DNA from: Oribacterium sp. | GTDB taxonomy: Bacteria; Bacillota_A; Clostridia; Lachnospirales; Lachnospiraceae | Direction of reading: 5' to 3' | Length of the DNA: 11,518 nt | Assembly (NCBI GenBank): GCA_017940955.1 | Contig: JAGAXP010000129.1 | Coordinates: 1-11,518, forward strand | Part shown: positions 5,310 to 11,518 of the stretch, one piece after another | How positions within the stretch are numbered: position 1 is the stretch's first letter | How the letters are laid out: every line of letters starts with the position of its first letter | Program-made: the position numbers and the translations under genes | The notes under the pieces: model-generated | Told to the model about the DNA's origin: nothing | Seen by the model: only the letters and a program-made list of their open reading frames with translations | Database searches by the model: none

Positions 5310-7554
5310 TAATGAAAGAAAAGTAAAAAGGGGAAAGATTCTTTCCCCTTTTATGCAGAGAAAGCTAGCCGTCACACTTGGTGTGATAATGCTAGCTTTA
5401 ATTGCCCTTATCGTGGCGATATACATGCTGGTGAAAAATAACAGCGAGGAGTACAATAAGATAGTTCTTTCACAGAGACAGGCGTCCTATGACTCCCGTA
5501 CCATTCCTTTCAGACGCGGAGACATCATGGACAGGAACGGTACAGTGCTTGCCACAAGCCAGAAGGTATATAATCTCATCCTGGATCCCAAGGTCATCCA
5601 TTCCGGTGAGGGAGACAGATATGTGGAGCCTACTATTCAGGCTCTGGTATCCTACTTTAGTTATGATGAAGGTGAACTACGGACACTCATCAAAGAGAAG
5701 GCTGACAAGTCTTATGTTAAGTATAAGAAGGAGCTTTCCTATGATGAAAAGTCGGGGTTTGAAGAGTATATCAAAAATCAGAACGCGACTTATGTGAAAA
5801 AGGGTGAGAAGGCCCGTGTCCGAGGCATATGGTTTGAGGACGAGTACAAGCGAATGTATCCTTACGGCTCACTCGCCTGCAATGTCATCGGTTTCTCCAG
5901 CGCTGACGGTTCTGTGGGAACCGGAGGTGTGGAGCAGTTTTATAATGATACCCTCATGGGGGTTAATGGCCGCGAGTACGGCTATCTTGACAACGATACA
6001 AAGCTTAAGTCTGTCCTCAAGGAGCCGACAGACGGTGAGACTGTGGTCACCACCATCAATACAAATATTCAGATGTCCCTTGAGAAGTATCTCAATGAGT
6101 GGCAGAATGACGACGTAGGCTCCAAGGTGGCAGGTGCCATCGTTATGGACCCGAAGACCGGTGAGATCCTTGCCATGGGTTCCACCAACCAGTTCGACCT
6201 TAACAATCCGAGAGAGCTGGATGAGTCAAAGTACACAAACTCTGATCTCATGGAGCTTGGAAGAAAAGAGGCAGTGGGAGTTTACAAAAGACAGAATCCC
6301 GATGCAGAAAAGATTTCCGTGGACGAGGTCGGAAAGTACTTCTCAGAGGATGAAATCCTTTCCTTTGGAAAACAGGTGGCCTGGAACCAGGTATGGAGGA
6401 ATGTTGTGATCTCCGATACCTATGAGCCGGGTTCAACCGCCAAGTCCATTACTCTTGCGGCAGCCCTTGAGGAGAGAGCCATTACTCCTTCAACCACCTT
6501 TAACTGTGAAGGCTTCATAGCTCTCAGCGACGGTATCCACACCTGGAGAATCCGCTGCCATAATCATGACGGTGACGGCATTATCGACGCACAGACAGGT
6601 CTTATGAGATCCTGCAATGTCTACCTCATGAATACAGCATTTGCACTTGGAGCCGAGAATTTCGTTAAGTACCAGCATATTTTCGGTTTTGGAGAAAAGA
6701 CCGGAATCGATCTTCCGGCTGAAGCTGATACTTCAACTCTTGTTTATCCGGCAGAGAGTCTCGGACGTACGACTCTTGCCACAAACTCTTTCGGTCAGAA
6801 CTACAACGTTACCATGGTTCAGATGGCTGCGGCTTACTGCAGTATCGTGAACGGCGGAAATTATTATAAGCCTCATGTGGTTAAGCAGATTCTTAACGGA
6901 AACGGCACAGTGATCCAGGATGTGAAGCCTGAGATACTGAGAACCACCTGTTCAAAGTCTACCAGTGATTTCCTGAGGGAGGCTCTGTACCAGACCGTTG
7001 AAGGCGGTACCGGTACCAAGGCAAAGATCCAGGGCTACCACGTAGGCGGAAAGACCGGAACAGCGGAGAAGATCCCCCGTTCCGCAAAGAACTATCTTGT
7101 TTCCTTTATTGGCTTTGCGCCGGTTGAGGATCCGCAGATTGTTGTATATGTTATAGTAGATACTCCGAATCTTGTGGGTGAGGCACAGGCTACGGCATCC
7201 TTTGCTATTTATATAGAGAGAAAAATAATGAACGATGCCCTTCAGTTCCTGAATATCCCTCCTGTAAGTGACACTGATCCGGAAGACAGCATTAACAAGA
7301 AGCTGTCGAACAGTTCAGAGGGTATTTCAAATGAAGCTATGGGGGAGCAGGTGACTACCGGTTCAGATGCTGAGAACGAGGGCGGAGAGTCCGAGACAGC
7401 CGAAACTGATGAAGAGGGTAATGCTATCGTCCGTACTCAGGCACCACCCGTTACCGATGAGGTGATCTCCGGTGATGATGAGGGCTTTGAGATTCCCGAC
7501 GCGGTTCCAAACAGCGGTGAGGAGACAGGAGAAGCTGAGGAAGCAGAAGAGTAA
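5287..7554 (+). CDS. ftsI: class B penicillin-binding protein (FtsI/PBP2 type septal transpeptidase)
   Basis: This enzyme cross-links septal peptidoglycan and works with FtsW. It has a short basic cytoplasmic tail, a membrane anchor at about 27-49, the RGDIMDRNGTVLA pedestal motif (from Arg77), and a transpeptidase domain with all three active-site motifs: STAK at 383-386 (nucleophile Ser383), SCN at 442-444, and KTGT at 589-592. No PASTA domains follow, which argues against SpoVD. From about residue 655 the last 100 residues are an acidic, low-complexity, probably disordered extracellular tail, making the protein long (755 residues) for an FtsI without PASTA repeats. The ATG at 5287 lies inside ftsL with a poor ribosome site, so translation is probably coupled. 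ATG 5353 is an alternative that would leave almost no cytoplasmic part. A perfect hairpin at 5326-5352 sits between the two starts. Confidence 0.95.
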   Translation: MRTSQNTDNERKVKRGKILSPFMQRKLAVTLGVIMLALIALIVAIYMLVKNNSEEYNKIVLSQRQASYDSRTIPFRRGDIMDRNGTVLATSQKVYNLILDPKVIHSGEGDRYVEPTIQALVSYFSYDEGELRTLIKEKADKSYVKYKKELSYDEKSGFEEYIKNQNATYVKKGEKARVRGIWFEDEYKRMYPYGSLACNVIGFSSADGSVGTGGVEQFYNDTLMGVNGREYGYLDNDTKLKSVLKEPTDGETVVTTINTNIQMSLEKYLNEWQNDDVGSKVAGAIVMDPKTGEILAMGSTNQFDLNNPRELDESKYTNSDLMELGRKEAVGVYKRQNPDAEKISVDEVGKYFSEDEILSFGKQVAWNQVWRNVVISDTYEPGSTAKSITLAAALEERAITPSTTFNCEGFIALSDGIHTWRIRCHNHDGDGIIDAQTGLMRSCNVYLMNTAFALGAENFVKYQHIFGFGEKTGIDLPAEADTSTLVYPAESLGRTTLATNSFGQNYNVTMVQMAAAYCSIVNGGNYYKPHVVKQILNGNGTVIQDVKPEILRTTCSKSTSDFLREALYQTVEGGTGTKAKIQGYHVGGKTGTAEKIPRSAKNYLVSFIGFAPVEDPQIVVYVIVDTPNLVGEAQATASFAIYIERKIMNDALQFLNIPPVSDTDPEDSINKKLSNSSEGISNEAMGEQVTTGSDAENEGGESETAETDEEGNAIVRTQAPPVTDEVISGDDEGFEIPDAVPNSGEETGEAEEAEE
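5326..5352 (+). promoter_or_regulatory. perfect 12-bp hairpin inside the 5' end of ftsI
   Basis: AAAAGGGGAAAG (5326-5337) pairs perfectly with CTTTCCCCTTTT (5341-5352) around an ATT loop. It lies 39 nt after the ftsI start and ends exactly before the in-frame ATG at 5353. It resembles an intrinsic terminator or attenuator but encodes ordinary residues (RGKILSPF). Its T stretch is only four and lies within the stem, so termination would be partial at best. Effect on ftsI expression is inferred. Confidence 0.5.
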
Positions 7555-7725
7555 TCAGGCAGAAATGTCATTATAATAAGACTTGAACTCAAGGGCTGTG
7601 CTAATGCCGGGGTTTCAGGGTTTCAACAATTAAAGTGAAGAGTTTGGAGCTATTTCAAACTTATTTGGTGGGTCAGATACAAGTAAGGATAAAATCAGAC
7701 TTGTGTTTGACTCATGGAGGTAAAT

Positions 7726-8682
7726 ATGTATCTTGATCTGGTCATATCGGTATTTTTGGGCTTTCTGATAGTTGCAGCTGTCATGCCCTTTGCCATACCC
7801 GAGCTTCATAAGCTGAAGTTCGGACAGCAGGTTCGTGACGACGGACCTGAGTCACATCTTAAAAAGCAGGGTACGCCCACCATGGGAGGTATCGTTTTCG
7901 TACTGGCCATAACCATTGTAAGTGGTATTTATGCGGTACGTTATCCGAAGATCCTTCCTGTACTGCTTCTTACAGTGGGTTTTGCAATCGTTGGCTTTAT
8001 AGACGATTATTTAAAGGTGGTTAAGCACCAGTCCGAGGGCTTCAATCCGAAACAGAAATTTGCCTGTCAGTTTGTGTTCACTCTGATCTTCGGAATATAT
8101 CTGTACCTTTCTCCGGATTACAGAAATCTCATGAGGGTTCCCTTTACGGATTTCTATCTGGACCTTGGGTGGTTCTATGTGCCGGCACTTCTTTTTATAG
8201 TGCTTGGAACCGACAACGGTGCCAATTTCACAGACGGTATCGACGGACTTGCAAGCTCTGTTACGGCAGTTATAGCGATGTTTATCGCCTTTGTCAGCAT
8301 GTTCAAGGGCGATGGAGGACTTGTACCCATTGCAGGCGCAGTTTGCGGCAGCCTTTTCGGCTTTTTGGTATACAACAGTCATCCGGCAAAGATATTCATG
8401 GGAGATACCGGTTCTCTCGCTTTAGGTGGTTTTGTGGCGGCGGCTGCATTTGAAATGGAAATCCCGCTTTTTATACCGTTTTTTGCACTCATTTATCTCG
8501 TGGAAGTACTGTCAGTCATTATTCAGGTGACTTATTTTAAGGCAACTCATGGCAAGCGTATCTTCCGAATGGCACCGATACACCACCATTATGAGTTGGG
8601 CGGATGGTCTGAGACTAAGGTCGTGACAGTATTTACAATCGTTACAATACTGCTTTGTCTTATTGCTGCACTTGGGATGTAA
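7726..8682 (+). CDS. mraY: phospho-N-acetylmuramoyl-pentapeptide transferase MraY
   Basis: MraY transfers phospho-MurNAc-pentapeptide from the UDP precursor to undecaprenyl phosphate, giving lipid I at the inner face of the membrane. The 318-residue polytopic protein (about ten membrane helices) shows the family signatures: DDGPESHLKKQGTPTMGG near the N-terminus, the paired Asp in FIDDYLKV (93-94), NFTDGIDGLA (167-175) with catalytic-site Asp170/Asp173, the loop HPAKIFMGDTGSLALGG (Asp227), and the HHH motif PIHHHYELGG (286-288). The ATG at 7726 is chosen because GGAGG (7716-7720) lies 5 nt upstream; the in-frame ATG at 7714 overlaps this ribosome site and is unlikely. A 171-nt gap without a clear terminator or strong promoter separates it from ftsI. 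murE and murF, often found at this point, are absent. Confidence 0.98.
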   Translation: MYLDLVISVFLGFLIVAAVMPFAIPELHKLKFGQQVRDDGPESHLKKQGTPTMGGIVFVLAITIVSGIYAVRYPKILPVLLLTVGFAIVGFIDDYLKVVKHQSEGFNPKQKFACQFVFTLIFGIYLYLSPDYRNLMRVPFTDFYLDLGWFYVPALLFIVLGTDNGANFTDGIDGLASSVTAVIAMFIAFVSMFKGDGGLVPIAGAVCGSLFGFLVYNSHPAKIFMGDTGSLALGGFVAAAAFEMEIPLFIPFFALIYLVEVLSVIIQVTYFKATHGKRIFRMAPIHHHYELGGWSETKVVTVFTIVTILLCLIAALGM

Positions 8683-8797
8683 AGAGTGAATGAATCAGGG
8701 TTTAATGCTGACTGCCTGCGGGCTGAAGGATGCCCTGAGGGATTCCTGTAATCAAAAAAATAAGATTAAGCGTATATTATTAGGCGGGGTGAGTGAA

Positions 8798-10153
8798 ATG
8801 AAAAGTCGGAAGGTGCTCGTGCTGGGCACGGGAAAAAGCGGGATCTGTGCAACAAAGCAGATCCTTAGTCTGGGAGGAGAGGTTATCCTCTATGACTCAA
8901 ATGCGGAGCTTGATAAGCTTAAGCTTCTGAAAAATTTTGACAAAAAAGCACAGGTTACGGTTATAGCAGGTGAGCTGAAACCTGCGGATCTCATACAGGT
9001 GGATCTTGCGGTTATAAGTCCGGGAATACCTCTTGACAAGCCATTTGTGAAAATGCTTGATACAGCCAAGATCCCTATCTGGGGTGAGATAGAGCTGGCA
9101 TACCAGTCAAGCAAAGGAAAGCTTTGTGCGGTAACCGGAACAAACGGAAAGACAACTACGGTATCTCTCATCGGAGAGATCCTTCAGGAAGAGTACGAGG
9201 ATACGCATATTTGCGGAAACATTGGCAACCCTTATACAGCGGAGGCCCTTGAAACAAAGGATGATTCTGCCACTGTTCTTGAGGTAAGCTCTTTCCAGCT
9301 GGAGACGATCATGGATTTCCATCCACATGTTTCCTGCATTACCAACATTACCCCGGATCACCTTGACAGGCATAAGACCATGAAGAATTATGCGAGAGTC
9401 AAGGAGGATATAGCCCTCAATCAGACAGAGGAGGACTATATCGTTTTAAATTATGACGATCCGGAGCTTAAGAAGTTTGGAAAGAGAAAGTCGTTAAAGC
9501 CGAAGGTTATCTGGTTCAGTACTTCACATATACTGAAACAGGGATTATATTATAAAGAACCGAATATCCATTATGTTAATGACGGAACCGATGAGGTTCT
9601 TCTGGATGTCCATGAGACAAATCTTCTGGGAGCTCATAACTATGAGAATATCATGTGTGCCATTGCCGTATGCATGCATATGGATGTTCCCATGAAGAAG
9701 ATTCTGAAGGCGGTTAAGAATTTCAAGCCGGTTGAGCACCGTATAGAATTTGTGAGAGAAAGAAACGGAGTAAGGTATTATAATGACTCCAAGGGCACAA
9801 ATCCCGATGCTGCCATCAAGGCGCTGCTTGCCATGCCGGGACCTACGATCCTTATCGGAGGAGGCTATGACAAGGAGATTCCGTTTGATGACTGGTGCAA
9901 GCTTTTCGAAGGAAGAGTTAAGTATCTTATACTCATAGGTCAGACCAGAAACATTATCGCAGACTGCGCTAAGAAATACGGTTTCACCAATGTTGTATTT
10001 GCAGAGGATATGGAAGAGGCAGTGAAGGCCAGCGCGGCATATGCCGAGGCCGGAGACTACGTGCTTCTGAGCCCTGCCTGCGCATCCTGGGGTATGTTCA
10101 AGAACTTCGAGGAAAGAGGCCGCATCTTCAAGGAATGTGTGAATGCGCTTTAA
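8798..10153 (+). CDS. murD: UDP-N-acetylmuramoyl-L-alanine--D-glutamate ligase MurD
   Basis: This cytoplasmic Mur ligase adds D-glutamate to UDP-MurNAc-L-Ala with ATP. The 451 residues match the family (about 450). Visible are a Rossmann-like N-terminal substrate domain (VLVLGTGKSGICATK), the ATP loop VTGTNGKTTT (112-121, Lys118), EVSSFQLE, DHLDRHKTMKNYARVKED (187-204, with the likely carbamylated Lys202), and a C-terminal domain with VEHRIEFV, NDSKGTNPDA, ILIGGGYDKE and LLSPACASWGMFKNFEERG. ATG 8798 is chosen because it matches the usual MurD N-terminus and follows GGGGTGAG at 8786-8793. An upstream in-frame ATG (8690) would add 36 residues unlike the family, and GTG 8790 is a minor alternative. 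Upstream is a 115-nt gap after mraY. The product feeds the MraY substrate pool made in the same cluster. Confidence 0.97.
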   Translation: MKSRKVLVLGTGKSGICATKQILSLGGEVILYDSNAELDKLKLLKNFDKKAQVTVIAGELKPADLIQVDLAVISPGIPLDKPFVKMLDTAKIPIWGEIELAYQSSKGKLCAVTGTNGKTTTVSLIGEILQEEYEDTHICGNIGNPYTAEALETKDDSATVLEVSSFQLETIMDFHPHVSCITNITPDHLDRHKTMKNYARVKEDIALNQTEEDYIVLNYDDPELKKFGKRKSLKPKVIWFSTSHILKQGLYYKEPNIHYVNDGTDEVLLDVHETNLLGAHNYENIMCAIAVCMHMDVPMKKILKAVKNFKPVEHRIEFVRERNGVRYYNDSKGTNPDAAIKALLAMPGPTILIGGGYDKEIPFDDWCKLFEGRVKYLILIGQTRNIIADCAKKYGFTNVVFAEDMEEAVKASAAYAEAGDYVLLSPACASWGMFKNFEERGRIFKECVNAL

Positions 10154-10320
10154 AGCAGGAACCTTCAAGAAGTATGTAAATTTTTTCTGAAGCAAGGTTT
10201 GATTCCGAAAAAGGAATTATAGTGTAAGAGTAGGGAATAAACGATAGACAGATACAGATTCAGGTATTTGATTTCACAGAATAGCGTCTTTAATTAAAAA
10301 GATCAGACTCGATTGGTCAG

Positions 10321-10337
10321 AGGGGGAATAATATTTG
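10321..10337 (+). promoter_or_regulatory. ribosome binding site deciding a TTG start of ftsW
   Basis: AGGGGG (10321-10326) lies 8 nt before TTG at 10335-10337. The first in-frame ATG is at 10380, after the basic N-terminal segment and without its own ribosome site, so TTG is the best-supported start. Confidence 0.75.
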
Positions 10338-11462
10338 GGAAAGAAAAAGAAAATAAAACACTTCTTTGACTTCAGTTTGATGTCTACCATCATATTCGTC
10401 ACGGGATTCGGACTTCTGCTGATGTACTCGGCATCGGGCTACAGTGCACAGAATTCCATGAATGACGCAATGTATTTCCTGAAGAGACAGGCAATCTTTG
10501 CAGCGGGCGGCGTAGCATTTATGCTGGTGGTGTCCTTTATAGACTATCATCTGTATGCCAAATTCAGTATACCTATCTTTGCGGCTGCCTGCCTGCTTCA
10601 GATCGGAACGCTGGTTATCGGAGTTGCTTCCCATGGATCTGCAAGATGGATCAACCTTGCGGGAGTCAGATTCCAGCCTTCGGAGGTCACGAAGGTTGCG
10701 GTTATCATCATGCTGTCAACATTGATAACGAAGAGAATCTACCATATGCATGAATGGAAAACCATTTTCCAGGTTGCTGCAGTGGGAGTACTTCCGGGCG
10801 TTTTCATTGCCATATCAAATCTTTCAACGGCTATGATCATCCTGGGTATAACCTTTTTCATGTTATGGATATCAAGTAAAAAGGTGGTTCCCTTCGTTGC
10901 GGCAGGTGTGGCGGGAACCGCAGTTTACATTTTTGCCTATCCTGTGGCGAGACTCCTGCAAAGATTGAACATCCTTCAGGAGTATCAGCTTACGAGAATT
11001 TTTGCCTGGAAAGACCCTTCCAGCTATGCGGATGAAACCTTCCAGACATTGCAGGGACTTTATGCCATAGGCTCCGGAGGAATCTTCGGAAAGGGTCTCG
11101 GTGAATCGGTTCAGAAGTTCCTCATGCCGGAGGCGCAGAATGATATGATCTTCACCATCATCTGCGAAGAGCTGGGACTTTTCGGAGCAGTGTCCATCAT
11201 ACTGATCTATGCCTTCATCATCTACAGACTATATGATGATGCAAGAAATGCCAGAGACCTTTTTGGTTCAATGCTTACCATCGGAATCATGTGCCACGTT
11301 GCACTTCAGGTAATACTCAATATTGCCGTTGCCACAAATACGATTCCGAACACCGGTGTTACACTTCCTTTCATAAGCTACGGAGGTACTTCACTCCTTA
11401 TTCTGATGGGAGAGATGGGAATCGCACTTTCGGTGTCGAGACAGATAAGACTGGAAACATGA
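10335..11462 (+). CDS. ftsW: septal peptidoglycan glycosyltransferase FtsW (SEDS family)
   Basis: FtsW polymerises lipid II glycan strands at the septum with the class B PBP encoded upstream. The 375-residue protein has a Lys-rich cytoplasmic N-terminus and about ten membrane helices. SEDS signatures are in order: LLLMYSASGYSA in the first helix, RWINLAGVRFQPSEVTK (Glu117), the GLYAIGSGGIFGKGLGES extracellular-loop motif, PEAQNDMIFTIICEELG with Asp270 at the position of the catalytic Asp (E. coli Asp297), and NTGVTLPFISYGGTSL near the end. It uses a TTG start with a strong ribosome site. Position after murD identifies it as FtsW rather than RodA or SpoVE, although SpoVE is a close relative and cannot be fully excluded from sequence alone. 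A 181-nt gap without a clear terminator precedes it. The 56 nt after the stop show no start of another gene. Confidence 0.95.
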   Translation: MGKKKKIKHFFDFSLMSTIIFVTGFGLLLMYSASGYSAQNSMNDAMYFLKRQAIFAAGGVAFMLVVSFIDYHLYAKFSIPIFAAACLLQIGTLVIGVASHGSARWINLAGVRFQPSEVTKVAVIIMLSTLITKRIYHMHEWKTIFQVAAVGVLPGVFIAISNLSTAMIILGITFFMLWISSKKVVPFVAAGVAGTAVYIFAYPVARLLQRLNILQEYQLTRIFAWKDPSSYADETFQTLQGLYAIGSGGIFGKGLGESVQKFLMPEAQNDMIFTIICEELGLFGAVSIILIYAFIIYRLYDDARNARDLFGSMLTIGIMCHVALQVILNIAVATNTIPNTGVTLPFISYGGTSLLILMGEMGIALSVSRQIRLET

Positions 11463-11518
11463 TATTGAATAAATGAATACAGTGGACTTGGTTGGACCCG
11501 GGGGACGGGGTTAGTGGT

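Noticed and set aside
7714..7728. ATG 7714 as the mraY start
   Set aside because: This ATG overlaps the GGAGG that serves ATG 7726; starting at 7726 gives the usual N-terminus.
8690..8797. 36-residue N-terminal extension of murD from ATG 8690
   Set aside because: The extra residues do not resemble MurD, and a GGGGTGAG site directly precedes ATG 8798.
9545..10195. 216-residue minus-strand frame inside murD
   Set aside because: Antisense shadow of an unambiguous murD gene; no ribosome site or domain.
11463..11518. Start of another dcw gene after ftsW
   Set aside because: The ATG at about 11474 has no ribosome site and meets a stop after thirteen codons.

Overview
The window looks like chromosomal DNA of a low-to-moderate GC, Gram-positive Clostridia member, most likely Lachnospiraceae (Butyrivibrio/Roseburia-like). 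This is inferred from a Tn916-type xis/int module, an mraZ-led division and cell wall (dcw) cluster with a FtsL-like protein and a PBP lacking PASTA domains, strong GGAGG ribosome sites and AT-rich leaders. No database search was possible.

Positions 1-1290 are the decayed end of an integrative element. They hold the C-terminal winged-helix end of an ATP-binding regulator, a start-less DivIVA-like coiled-coil fragment, an intact Tn916-type excisionase, an intergenic terminator-like hairpin, and an integrase that has lost its middle. A cluster of TTGGCGTAAA-type repeats follows and is probably the integrase arm sites. The element ends directly against ychF, a conserved translation-associated ATPase gene (1296-2393) closed by its own terminator.

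Positions 2394-3166 contain no protein gene. Here sits the most unusual item in the window: a 190-nt segment (2569-2758) closed by a 23-bp stem and containing two GNRA-capped hairpins plus a further nested stem-loop. It has a possible promoter upstream and a strong bidirectional terminator just downstream. All stem substitutions are G-U on the + strand, which favours a + strand RNA. It may be an unrecognised structured ncRNA or a palindromic repeat element. An AT-rich leader and the mraZ promoter follow, with three 10-nt-spaced MraZ operator repeats.

Positions 3167-11462 are the dcw cluster: mraZ, rsmH, ftsL, ftsI (class B PBP), mraY, murD, ftsW. MraZ is the transcription regulator and RsmH methylates 16S rRNA. 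FtsL and FtsI, with FtsW, form the septal peptidoglycan synthase. MraY makes lipid I, and MurD adds D-Glu to the UDP-MurNAc-peptide precursor. mraZ/rsmH and ftsL/ftsI overlap and are probably translationally coupled. The other genes are separated by unusually long gaps (115-242 nt). One gap carries a diverged 70-bp tandem duplication, and a perfect 12-bp hairpin lies at the start of ftsI. murE and murF are not between ftsI and mraY. The last 56 nt hold no recognisable gene start.
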